A stretch of DNA of 64,000 nt, taken from assembly GCF_027492855.1 (NCBI RefSeq), contig NZ_JAPUDY010000099.1:186001-250000 (forward strand), in the 5' to 3' direction. The stretch's first letter is position 1; the number at the start of each line of letters is the position of its first letter. The notes beneath the pieces were generated by a model, which ran no database searches, was not told the origin of the DNA, and saw nothing but the letters and a program-made list of their open reading frames with translations. The stretch is from Acidovorax sp. (GTDB lineage: Bacteria > Pseudomonadota > Gammaproteobacteria > Burkholderiales > Burkholderiaceae_C). Both the position numbers and the translations under genes were made by a program. Shown here in pieces: positions 8,996-16,550 of this stretch.

Positions 8996-9283
8996 ATGAA
9001 CACGACCGCACGTTTCCTCTCCATCGCCGCTGTTGCCGCTTTCGCTTCTTTCGGTGCCTACGCTGACGAAGCCGATGGCTCGCAATTCGCTACCCAGTTT
9101 GAAACCAACCGCACCCGCGCTGAAGTGGCTGCCGAAGCTTCTACCGTCGCCCAGACCCGCTCCATCGAGCCAGCCGGTTCGCGTGTGACGACATACCAAT
9201 CCACGGCTGACCGCTCTGCCGTGCGTGCCCAGGCTGCCGAAGCCGTGCGCACGGGCCAGATTCCTTCGGGTGAGCTGGGCTAA
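8996..9283 (+). CDS. Small exported protein, DUF4148-like, first of a tandem pair
   Basis: The product is 95 residues. An AAGGA site at 8983-8987 favours the ATG at 8996 over a TTG two codons upstream. The N-terminus is a Sec signal peptide (TARFLSIAAVAAFASFGAYA) with cleavage before DEADGSQF. The mature part is about 73 residues, rich in Ala, Thr and Arg, and ends RTGQIPSGELG, with no cysteine. Similar small secreted proteins with a TRAEVAAE-type motif are common in Burkholderiales, and I know no established function. The next gene is a close copy. Confidence 0.8.
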   Translation: MNTTARFLSIAAVAAFASFGAYADEADGSQFATQFETNRTRAEVAAEASTVAQTRSIEPAGSRVTTYQSTADRSAVRAQAAEAVRTGQIPSGELG

Positions 9284-9347
9284 GCCCTTTGCCCTCTGAC
9301 TGTTGAGTTGAAGAACCCTATTTTTTGAATTTCACTGGAGTATCACC

Positions 9348-9644
9348 ATGAACAAGACCGCACGTTTCCTCTCGCTCGCCGCTGTGGCTGCTTTCGCTTC
9401 TTTTGGCGCTATGGCCGATGAAGCCGATGGCTCGCAATTTGCCCTGCAGTTCGACACCAACCGCACCCGCGCTGAAGTGGCTGCCGAAGCCTCTACCGTG
9501 GCCCAGACCCGCAGCCAAGAACCTGCTGGTTCGCGTGTGGTGACTTATTCGTCCACGGCTGACCGCTCTGCCGTGCGTGCACTGGCTGCTGAGGCTGTGC
9601 GCACAGGCCAGATTCCTTCGGGCGAAATCGGCACCATCATGTAA
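9348..9644 (+). CDS. Small exported protein, DUF4148-like, second of a tandem pair
   Basis: The product is 98 residues, preceded by a GGAG site. The signal peptide (TARFLSLAAVAAFASFGAMA) and the mature protein closely match the preceding gene. Shared stretches include EADGSQFA, NRTRAEVAAEASTVAQTR, TADRSAVRA and RTGQIPSGE. It has a slightly longer C-terminus (IGTIM). The 64-bp gap and shared orientation suggest a recent tandem duplication expressed as one transcript that ends at the hairpin near 9756. Confidence 0.8.
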   Translation: MNKTARFLSLAAVAAFASFGAMADEADGSQFALQFDTNRTRAEVAAEASTVAQTRSQEPAGSRVVTYSSTADRSAVRALAAEAVRTGQIPSGEIGTIM

Positions 9645-9755
9645 TTGAGGAATTGACGCAGTTGCGGGCCTTCCCATGGTGGTGGCATTTCACGGTCGTG
9701 GGTGCTGCTGCCATGGGGAGTGTTTTTAGCCCCCCGCACTGATGCCAAGCAGACT

Positions 9756-9781
9756 GGGCTTCCTTTGGGGAGCCCTTTTTG
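9756..9781 (+). terminator. Rho-independent terminator after the small exported proteins
   Basis: GGGCTTCC pairs with GGGAGCCC (one G-T pair) around a short loop, and a run of five T follows. It lies 112 bp after the second small gene. Confidence 0.75.
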
Positions 9782-9824
9782 TTTGGGGGGATGGCCTCAG
9801 TGGCGCATGCTTCTATGGATGAAT

Positions 9825-9887
9825 CTATTGCTATAGTATTGATAGCTGTTTGCGCTTGATAAATAAGCGGTAGAGCCCATTTTGATC
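9825..9887. repeat. Dispersed 60-bp repeat, copy 2, in a 489-bp gene-free gap
   Basis: The stretch TGCTATAGTATTGATAGCTG, then TGCGCTTGATAAATAAGCGG and GAGCCCATTTT, matches the other copies in inverted orientation. Apart from this repeat and the terminator before it, the gap 9645-10133 shows no supported gene. Confidence 0.75.
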
Positions 9888-10133
9888 ACTAAACCCCAGA
9901 GCAACGCCATGGCGGGCTTCCGAGAGGCCGAAGACAAGCCTTGACTTCTGCATGTGCGCTCATGACCAAGCGGCTGCCGCGCGCGCCTTCATCGAGAAGA
10001 GAAGCGGGCGCCGAAGTTTCCGTGAATGGACGGCGCTGGCCGGGGACATGCCGCCTTCAGTAAGATCATCATCAGCATCGGTGGCTGCTGGCTGTCCACG
10101 CAGCCCTGTCCACGAACACGAACGAGGTACAGC

Positions 10134-10970
10134 ATGACCCAACGCCACATCGACACCATCATCCCCGCCGACAGCGTGATCGACGACGGCGACATGCGTT
10201 TGTGGCGTGCGCTGCCCTTGCAGGAGCGCCCCTCGCTCGGCCCCTTCGTGTTCGCCGATCACTACCGGCACCAGAGCCGGCGCGGCATCGGTGACAAGCC
10301 GCATCCGCATGCCGGCATCGAGGTCATCAGTTACCTGCTGGACGGTGAGGTCGAGCACCGCGACAGCCTTGGCTTTCGCGACCACCTGGGCCCGCGCGAC
10401 GCGCAGTTGATCCGCGCTGGTCGCGGCATGCTGCATGCCGAACAACCCGGCGGCGGGCGCCACGGCCTGCAGTTGTGGACCAGCCTGCCACCGGCGATGA
10501 AGTTTGTGGACCCCGCGTACACCTCGTTCCGGGCCGCGGACATTCCTGAAATCGAGCTGCCAGGCGCCGTCGTGCGTGTCATTGCGGGCACGGTCAACGC
10601 CGTGACGGGGCCGATGGTCACCGCAACGCCGACCGTGTTTGCGCATGTGCACCTGCAGGCGGGTGCGCGGGTCGAACTGGAGATCAGCGCCAGGGAGCTC
10701 GGTGCCTATGTGCTGGACGGCGCTATCGAAGGCCTGGGCGGCAAGGCCCTGAGACCGGGCGCGCTGGCAGTGTTTGGCCCTGGGGACCGGATCACCCTCA
10801 CGGCGACACCAGAGCGCCCTGCCGATGTGGCGGTGCTCGGCGGCGTGCCGGTGGAGGGGGCGTTGGTGTTTGCAGGCCCGTTCGTGATGGACACGCCCGA
10901 ACATGCCGAGCAGGCCCGGCGGGACTTCCTCAGCGGCAAGATGGGGCAGTTGGAAGGCGTTCCTTTTTGA
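10134..10970 (+). CDS. Pirin family protein
   Basis: The product is 278 residues from the ATG at 10134, chosen because earlier in-frame codons lack family sequence. It has the two-cupin pirin layout. The N-terminal metal-binding motif region reads KPHPHAGIEVISYLLDGEVE, continuing HRDSLG, and the conserved IRAGRGMLHAE follows. The C-terminal half (residues about 155-275) contains HVHLQAG. Pirins bind iron; some have quercetinase activity and others act as redox-sensing cofactors, so the role here is open. It stands alone and converges on the foldase gene. Confidence 0.92.
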   Translation: MTQRHIDTIIPADSVIDDGDMRLWRALPLQERPSLGPFVFADHYRHQSRRGIGDKPHPHAGIEVISYLLDGEVEHRDSLGFRDHLGPRDAQLIRAGRGMLHAEQPGGGRHGLQLWTSLPPAMKFVDPAYTSFRAADIPEIELPGAVVRVIAGTVNAVTGPMVTATPTVFAHVHLQAGARVELEISARELGAYVLDGAIEGLGGKALRPGALAVFGPGDRITLTATPERPADVAVLGGVPVEGALVFAGPFVMDTPEHAEQARRDFLSGKMGQLEGVPF

Positions 10971-11063
10971 GCCAGGTGGCCGTGCACCGGATACCGGGGG
11001 TAGAGGCGAGGTTCCGGTCTTGCTTTTCTCGCCCCTGGATTCACCGCGATGCGCTGAAGTTTT

Positions 11064-11124
11064 GTGCCAAAAATGGCCTCTAGCGCTTATCTATCAAGCG
11101 CAAATAGCTATCAATATAGTAGCA
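11064..11124. repeat. Dispersed 60-bp repeat, copy 3
   Basis: This copy carries GCGCTTATCTATCAAGCGC with AAAAATGGCCTCTA on the left and AAATAGCTATCAATATAGTA on the right. It fills most of the 209-bp gap between the convergent pirin and foldase genes. Confidence 0.8.
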
Positions 11125-11179
11125 TTGGGCTTGCGGCTACCTATTCACCTGCGCGCACGTCCAGGCCACGGCTCCGCCA

Positions 11180-12169
11180 CTAGGACCCCGAGCCGCGGCT
11201 AGAGCCCGCGTTGAGTTTGCGCAAAGCCAAAGCCGCGTCGATGCGCTGCTGCTCTTCGGGTGAGAAGAGCTGCTGGCGCAGTTGCCGCAACGCGGGGCTT
11301 TGTTCGCCTTGTTGGGCGCGGGCCTCGCTGTACAGGTCCAGGCGCCGTTGCCAGTTTTGCTCTTCGCGGTCGAGCTGGGCCAGCGCGCGTGCGGCGGGCT
11401 CGCCATATTGCGCGCTGCGGGCAGCGTGGCGCGTGTAGTCGTCGGCGTTCTGGGCGTTGAAGGCGGCGGTCTGTGCGGCGGCGGCCATGTGTTCGGTAGC
11501 GGCACGGCGTTCGGCGCGGCGCTCTTGGGGCATCTCACTGTCAGCGGCCTGCAGCGCCTCGGCCCGCTGCGCGGGGGTGAGGCTTGGGTTGCGGGCGATC
11601 TCCAGGCGCGCCAGGGTGTAGCGGTCCAGCTCCGCCTCGCGGGCAAAAAGGGCGTCGTATTCGGCGTCGTCAAAAAACTGCAAACGCACCTTGTGGCGGG
11701 CCTCCATGGCATCGCGCAGAGCGCGCGGATCGGTCAAATCCTTCGGCGCACGCAATTGGCCCAGGGCCACGCGGTAGTCCACATAACGCTCGGCCATGGC
11801 CAGCGCACGCGTGGCCAGGTCTGGCGGAAAGTGCTTGCCGATCAGCCCGGCCAGGCGCTGCTTGAGCGTGGCCGGGTCGTCAGCGTCGCCCGCTTCGAAC
11901 AGCAGGGCTTCAATCTTGTCGCGCAGGCCGGTGACCAGCAGCGGGTCGGTGGTGCCGCCTGCATTGCTGAGGTGGCGGCGCGCCAAAGTGTCGGCATCGA
12001 CGTCGCGTTCGGACAATGACAGGCCTTGGGAGTCGGCCTGCACACCGGTCGGCCCCGCAGGCCGTCCACCCGCTCCGGGCCACGCCGCCGTGCCCATCAG
12101 CCACCAGACGATGGCCGCCGCAGCGGCCGCCAGGGCCGCTGCGGCGGCGGCGCGGGAACGGGGCGCCAT
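11180..12169 (-). CDS. lifO: Lipase-specific foldase (lipase chaperone), copy 1
   Basis: The product is 329 residues. It is an inner-membrane-anchored periplasmic chaperone that folds the lipase encoded 3 bp upstream. Residues about 8-26 form the membrane anchor, followed by a variable Gly/Pro-rich linker. The rest is Ala/Arg/Glu-rich helix, including RHKVRLQFFDDAEYDALFAR, as in the helical scaffold of known foldases. The usual RxxFDY(F/C)LSA motif is altered: the aligned position reads LRDKIEALLFEAGDA. Residues about 75-311 are identical to the second foldase in this window. The C-terminus differs (KLNAGSSRGSGS). Confidence 0.88.
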   Translation of the reverse strand: MAPRSRAAAAAALAAAAAAIVWWLMGTAAWPGAGGRPAGPTGVQADSQGLSLSERDVDADTLARRHLSNAGGTTDPLLVTGLRDKIEALLFEAGDADDPATLKQRLAGLIGKHFPPDLATRALAMAERYVDYRVALGQLRAPKDLTDPRALRDAMEARHKVRLQFFDDAEYDALFAREAELDRYTLARLEIARNPSLTPAQRAEALQAADSEMPQERRAERRAATEHMAAAAQTAAFNAQNADDYTRHAARSAQYGEPAARALAQLDREEQNWQRRLDLYSEARAQQGEQSPALRQLRQQLFSPEEQQRIDAALALRKLNAGSSRGSGS

Positions 12170-12172
12170 TTT

Positions 12173-13114
12173 TTACAGGCCTTGTTGCTTGAGGCGGTTG
12201 GCGTGCTGGCGGTACAGCGTCACGGGGTCCGTGGCGAGCCAGTCGCGCAGGCCCAGCAGCTGATTGACTTCGTCCAGATGGTTCTGGCGGTAGTCGCCCA
12301 GGTGCTCGCCCAGACGCGATGAGCAGGCCGGCACCAGGCCGTCGTTGGGTTCGCCGAACACCAGGCCCAATACGCCGAGCAGGGCATCGCTGGGGTCCAG
12401 CACGTTGGTCACGGGCTGGATGCCTGTCCACGAGTAGTAGCGCACGCCGTTCACCAACGCAGGCCCGTTTCCGCAGTCGCTGGGGACGGCTTGTGGAAAG
12501 CGGCTGTTGAATTCAGCCAGGCCAGCCGTGGTGAGCGAGTTCAGCGCTCCTGCAGGCAGCTGAGGCAGGCCCGTGCCGCCAGAGACCAGGTTGATGAGCG
12601 CCGCAAGAGCGTAGTTTGCGCTGGTGGCAATGGCTGAGGCCACGGAGCCTTCTGGTGTGGCCTCGGCCACGAGATCGGCCACACGCGAGCCCCTGTTGTT
12701 GCCACCCACGGAGGTGACGGACGCCACCAATTCGGGTGCCACGCCTGCCACGTAGCGGACGGTGGTGGCGCCTTGTGAATGCCCGATCAGGTTGACTTTG
12801 GTTGCACCGGTCATGGCGATGATGGTCTTGACCTGGGTGAGTAGCTGCTCGCCCCGCACCTCGGAGCTGTTGACGGCCGACACTTGTGCCACATGGACCG
12901 TTGCGCCGCCTTGGCGCAGGGCATCGGGGATGCCGTAGAAATAGTCGATGCCCAAGGCGGAATCAAAACCGTAGATGCCGTGCACGAGCACGATGGGGTA
13001 GCGGGTCTGGGTGTAGTCGTTGCTTTGCGCTTGTGCAGGGGTGCCAATAAGCAGCACTGCGGCCGTGGTCGCGAGCGCAAGCCGCCGCAGCAGGCGGCTG
13101 AAAAATCCGATCAT
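12173..13114 (-). CDS. lipA: Secreted triacylglycerol lipase, family I, copy 1
   Basis: The product is 313 residues from the ATG at 13114, which has a GGAG site upstream. The signal peptide (to about residue 29, TPAQA) is followed by the oxyanion-hole motif VLVHGIYGFD. The nucleophile is Ser113 in GHSQG, with likely Asp258 (PNDGLVPA) and His279 (QNHLDEVNQ). Cys214 and Cys264 match the single disulfide of family I.1/I.2 lipases. These enzymes need the cognate foldase and leave the cell through type II secretion, which is encoded about 27 kb away in this window. The second lipase is a diverged paralog. Confidence 0.93.
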   Translation of the reverse strand: MIGFFSRLLRRLALATTAAVLLIGTPAQAQSNDYTQTRYPIVLVHGIYGFDSALGIDYFYGIPDALRQGGATVHVAQVSAVNSSEVRGEQLLTQVKTIIAMTGATKVNLIGHSQGATTVRYVAGVAPELVASVTSVGGNNRGSRVADLVAEATPEGSVASAIATSANYALAALINLVSGGTGLPQLPAGALNSLTTAGLAEFNSRFPQAVPSDCGNGPALVNGVRYYSWTGIQPVTNVLDPSDALLGVLGLVFGEPNDGLVPACSSRLGEHLGDYRQNHLDEVNQLLGLRDWLATDPVTLYRQHANRLKQQGL

Positions 13115-13148
13115 GTCTTTTCTCCGGTGATGTTGTGAATCGTTGTGA

Positions 13149-13181
13149 CCGCAAAAAAATGGACGCGCGTTCTTTTTGCGG
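13149..13181. promoter_or_regulatory. Palindrome upstream of lipase 1, shared with lipase 2
   Basis: The outer arms CCGCAAAAA and TTTTTGCGG enclose GGACGCGCGTTC with the palindrome ACGCGCGT. It lies 35-67 bases upstream of the lipase ATG. A similar element occurs at the matching place before lipase 2, so a common operator is likely. A hairpin in the leader RNA is the alternative. Confidence 0.5.
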
Positions 13182-13745
13182 GGCCGATCTTGTTGTTTTG
13201 CCCGTAGAGCCACTACTAAGGTAAACCCTTGCTCGCGGAGAGGGCCATGAAGTGCGCCTGATTTCGTGAAATTTCGTGCTAGGGGCGGTATTGACGCACC
13301 AGGAAAAAACCATGCGAATCGCCGCGCCGTTTGCGTTTTCAACCTCGGGAGGCCTTGCAGTCCATCCCGATTCGCAGCGCACACTTGGCCTGCTCGGTTC
13401 GTGCAGCGACTCCCTGGACAATTTCAACCTGTACAAAACCACCCTGCGTCGCCTGCAGGGCATGGGCCGGGGGATGGCGACCTGCTGCGCGTTGCACGGC
13501 TGCTTCATCATGGGCACGCCGCTCAGGCCCCCGAGCGTGCGTGGCTGCAAGGCGCCTTGATCTTTTTTCAGGGTTTTCAGGGCTGCGTTGGGGCGCCATC
13601 GGGGATCAATGGATGCGCCGGAGCCGCAACGGGGGGTTAAGCGGGGGGTGATTTACGTACGCTGATCGCTATCGATGACTTGCTGCTTCGGGATGCGGGG
13701 GCAAGTTTTGCCCCTTTCCATCTCCTGCAAACCCATCGCTCCGCT
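13182..13745. other. Gap of about 560 bp between the two lipase/foldase pairs, no supported gene
   Basis: Short open frames exist on both strands (for example 13312-13560 plus) but none shows a recognisable domain or a ribosome site. A small hairpin, GGGGCAA/TTGCCCC at 13698-13714, lies just past the end of foldase 2. It lacks a T-run on the minus strand, so it is at best a weak terminator. Confidence 0.5.
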
Positions 13746-14753
13746 CTAGGAGCCCGAGCTGTTGCCGGTGCCCGCGTTGAGCCTGCGCAATGCCAGGGCG
13801 GCGTCGATGCGCTGCTGCTCTTCGGGTGAGAAGAGCTGCTGGCGCAGTTGCCGCAACGCGGGGCTTTGTTCGCCTTGTTGGGCGCGGGCCTCGCTGTACA
13901 GGTCCAGGCGCCGTTGCCAGTTTTGCTCTTCGCGGTCGAGCTGGGCCAGCGCGCGTGCGGCGGGCTCGCCATATTGCGCGCTGCGGGCAGCGTGGCGCGT
14001 GTAGTCGTCGGCGTTCTGGGCGTTGAAGGCGGCGGTCTGTGCGGCGGCGGCCATGTGTTCGGTAGCGGCACGGCGTTCGGCGCGGCGCTCTTGGGGCATC
14101 TCACTGTCAGCGGCCTGCAGCGCCTCGGCCCGCTGCGCGGGGGTGAGGCTTGGGTTGCGGGCGATCTCCAGGCGCGCCAGGGTGTAGCGGTCCAGCTCCG
14201 CCTCGCGGGCAAAAAGGGCGTCGTATTCGGCGTCGTCAAAAAACTGCAAACGCACCTTGTGGCGGGCCTCCATGGCATCGCGCAGAGCGCGCGGATCGGT
14301 CAAATCCTTCGGCGCACGCAATTGGCCCAGGGCCACGCGGTAGTCCACATAACGCTCGGCCATGGCCAGCGCACGCGTGGCCAGGTCTGGCGGAAAGTGC
14401 TTGCCGATCAGCCCGGCCAGGCGCTGCTTGAGCGTGGCCGGGTCGTCAGCGTCGCCCGCTTCGAACAGCAGGGCTTCAATCTTGTCGCGCAGGCCGGTGA
14501 CCAGCAGCGGGTCGGCTGTGGTGCCGCCTGCGTTGGCGGTGCGGCGGGCGAAGGTGCCCGTATCCGCACCCTGCGCAGGTGTTTGCAAGCCTTGGGTGCC
14601 GGTCGGCGCGGTGGCCGCGCCGACCGGTCCCTCGGACCGCTCCCCCGCTCCGGGCCATGCCCCCGAGCCCGCCAGCCACCAGACCACGGCGGCCGAGGCG
14701 ATGGTGAGGGCCACGGCGGCTGCCGCCCAGGCGCGAGAGCGTATTACTGCCAT
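13746..14753 (-). CDS. lifO: Lipase-specific foldase (lipase chaperone), copy 2
   Basis: The product is 335 residues, paralogous to the foldase at 11180. It has an N-terminal membrane anchor (residues about 10-27) and a different linker of about 50 residues. The helical core at residues about 80-317 is identical to copy 1, including LRDKIEALLFEAGDA in place of the normal foldase motif. The two genes are identical over the DNA blocks 13801-14515 and 11235-11949, as far as I can compare, while both ends differ. It lies 3 bp after lipase 2 in the same operon. Confidence 0.88.
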   Translation of the reverse strand: MAVIRSRAWAAAAVALTIASAAVVWWLAGSGAWPGAGERSEGPVGAATAPTGTQGLQTPAQGADTGTFARRTANAGGTTADPLLVTGLRDKIEALLFEAGDADDPATLKQRLAGLIGKHFPPDLATRALAMAERYVDYRVALGQLRAPKDLTDPRALRDAMEARHKVRLQFFDDAEYDALFAREAELDRYTLARLEIARNPSLTPAQRAEALQAADSEMPQERRAERRAATEHMAAAAQTAAFNAQNADDYTRHAARSAQYGEPAARALAQLDREEQNWQRRLDLYSEARAQQGEQSPALRQLRQQLFSPEEQQRIDAALALRRLNAGTGNSSGS

Positions 14754-14756
14754 GGC

Positions 14757-15695
14757 TTACAGGCCTTGTTGCTTGAGGCGGTTGGCGTGCTGGCGATACA
14801 GCGTCACGGGGTCGGTCGAGAACCAGTCACGCAGGCCGAGCAACTGGTTCACCTCGTCCAGATGGTTCTGGCGGTAGTCGCCCAGGTGTTTGCCCAGGCG
14901 TGACGAGCAGGCCGACACCAGGCCGTCATTGGCCTCGCCGAACACCAGGCTCAGCACGCTGAGCAGGCCGTCGCTGGCGTCGAGCACGTTGGTCAGGGGC
15001 TTGGTGCCCGTCCACGAGTAGTAGCGCACGCCGTTGACCAGCTCGGCCCCGCTGCCACAGCCGCTGGGCACGGCCTGCGGAAAGCGGCTATTGAAGGCCG
15101 CCGAACCCGCAGTGGTGAGCGAGTTCATGGCCGCCGTGGGCGCCTGGGGCAGGCCCGAGCCGCCAGAGACCAGGTTGATGAGTGTCACCAGCGCCGTTGC
15201 CGCGCCATTGGCCAGGGTCTCCGACACGGAGCCCGCAGGCGCCACGCCGCGCACGATGTCGGCCACGCGCGAACCCTTGTTCACGCCGCCGATGGAGGTG
15301 ACGGACGCAACCAGTTGCGGTGCCACGCCCGCCACATAGCGGGTGGTGGGGCCGCCGTGCGAGTGCCCGATCAGGTTGACCTTGGGCGCGCCGGTCATGG
15401 CCATGATGGTCTTGACCTGGGCCAACAGTTGTTCGCCCCGCACCTCGGTGCTGTTGGCCGCCGACACCTGGGCCACATAGACCTTTGCGCCGCTCTGGCG
15501 CAGGGCATCGGGGATGCCGTAGAAGTAGTCGATGCCCAGGGCAGAATCAAAGCCGAAAAGCCCGTGCACGAGCACGATGGGGTAGCGGGTCTGGGTGTAG
15601 CCGCTTTGTGCCTGCGCAGGGGCGCCCACAAGCAGCAGTGCGGCCGTGCCCGCCAGCGCGAGTCGCCGCAGCAGGCGGCTGAAAAATCCGTTCAT
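14757..15695 (-). CDS. lipA: Secreted triacylglycerol lipase, family I, copy 2
   Basis: The product is 312 residues. The signal peptide ends near APAQA. The oxyanion motif is VLVHGLFGFD, the nucleophile elbow is GHSHGG (GHSQGA in copy 1), Asp lies in EANDGLVSA and His in QNHLDEVNQ. Two cysteines correspond to the conserved disulfide. It differs from copy 1 at many positions through the middle of the protein (for example the stretch after VTSIGGVNKGSRVADIV), while the last 40 or so residues are almost the same. Pairing with its own foldase suggests two separately produced lipases. Confidence 0.93.
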   Translation of the reverse strand: MNGFFSRLLRRLALAGTAALLLVGAPAQAQSGYTQTRYPIVLVHGLFGFDSALGIDYFYGIPDALRQSGAKVYVAQVSAANSTEVRGEQLLAQVKTIMAMTGAPKVNLIGHSHGGPTTRYVAGVAPQLVASVTSIGGVNKGSRVADIVRGVAPAGSVSETLANGAATALVTLINLVSGGSGLPQAPTAAMNSLTTAGSAAFNSRFPQAVPSGCGSGAELVNGVRYYSWTGTKPLTNVLDASDGLLSVLSLVFGEANDGLVSACSSRLGKHLGDYRQNHLDEVNQLLGLRDWFSTDPVTLYRQHANRLKQQGL

Positions 15696-15728
15696 GTGTT
15701 TGTCTCCGTTGATGTGGTTTTTTATGTG

Positions 15729-15758
15729 CGCAAAAACGAACGGTCGTTCTATTTTGCG
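15729..15758. promoter_or_regulatory. Palindrome between lipase 2 and the divergent Lrp gene
   Basis: CGCAAAA (15729-15735) and TTTTGCG (15752-15758) flank GAACGGTCGTTC (15738-15749), all symmetric about one centre. The inner element resembles TetR-type operators. It lies 34-63 bases upstream of lipase 2, as does the matching element of lipase 1. Confidence 0.55.
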
Positions 15759-15860
15759 AGATCAATTTTTGTATTGCACCCGCCGAGCCACTATCGGGAC
15801 ATACCCGTGCCCGCGCCAAAGGCTGCACCAAGTGCGCGTAGTTCCGTAAAATCCTGCGTC

Positions 15861-16343
15861 ATGACCGGTATCAACGCACTCGACAAGCTGGACAGGGCCA
15901 TCCTGCGCCGCCTGCAAGACAACGGGCGCGAAACCTATGACGTCATCGGTGAGCAGGTAGGCCTGTCGCCCAGCGCCGTGCTGCGCCGCGTCAAGCGGTT
16001 GGAAGACAGCGGCGTGATTCACCGCTACGTGGCCCTGGTGCAGCCCGAAGCCGTGGGCCTGGGCCTTACGGCCTACCTCAACGTGCGGCTCGAAAAGCAC
16101 ACCGAAAGCCACAAGCGCAACCCCATGGACCTGTTCCGCGCCAGCGTGCAGACCTGGCCCGAGGTGGTGGAGTGCGCGTCGCTCACGGGCGAGATGGATT
16201 ACCTGCTGCGTGTGGTGGTGGCCGACATGGCGCACTACAGCCGTTTCATCATGGACACACTGCTCAAGCACCCCAGCGTGCAGGACTGCAAGACCAGTTT
16301 TGTGCTCGACCGCGTGAAGGCGACCACGGCGGTACCGGTGTGA
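15861..16343 (+). CDS. Lrp/AsnC family transcriptional regulator
   Basis: The product is 160 residues. The N-terminal helix-turn-helix reads DRAILRRLQDNGRETYDVIG followed by EQVGLSPSAVLRRVKRLEDS. The C-terminal half is an effector-binding RAM domain (residues about 75-150) with WPEVVECASLTGEMDYLLRV. It is divergent from lipase 2 across 165 bp, so it may act on that promoter or only on itself. Family members sense amino acids. The hpd-phhA operon is 7 kb away, so a link to it would be speculation. Confidence 0.9.
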   Translation: MTGINALDKLDRAILRRLQDNGRETYDVIGEQVGLSPSAVLRRVKRLEDSGVIHRYVALVQPEAVGLGLTAYLNVRLEKHTESHKRNPMDLFRASVQTWPEVVECASLTGEMDYLLRVVVADMAHYSRFIMDTLLKHPSVQDCKTSFVLDRVKATTAVPV

Positions 16344-16485
16344 GTGGGTGGCTGCACGGGGCTGAACTGCAGCGCACCTGGTGTGGGAGGGCTGGCGGGG
16401 CTGTGAAATGCTCTGATATTGAGAGCAAAAAAGCCAATTACCACCAGCGCTATGCCCTATTTTCTTTGGTTTTTGAGGAGGGTCA

Positions 16486-16512
16486 CTATTTTGTTGCAGC
16501 GCAACAAAATAG
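16486..16512. promoter_or_regulatory. Perfect 12-bp dyad upstream of the GNAT gene
   Basis: CTATTTTGTTGC (16486-16497) and GCAACAAAATAG (16501-16512) are exact complements around AGC. No T-run follows on the plus strand, which argues against a terminator for the Lrp gene. It ends 38 bases before the first ATG of the GNAT gene. Confidence 0.5.
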
Positions 16513-16550
16513 GCTGGAAATGACCAGGGAAAACCCTTACAGTACATGCC

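Noticed and set aside
13312-13560. Small plus-strand frame between the lipase pairs
   Set aside because: It has no ribosome site and no recognisable signal or domain, and both strands are open here. I could not support it as a gene.
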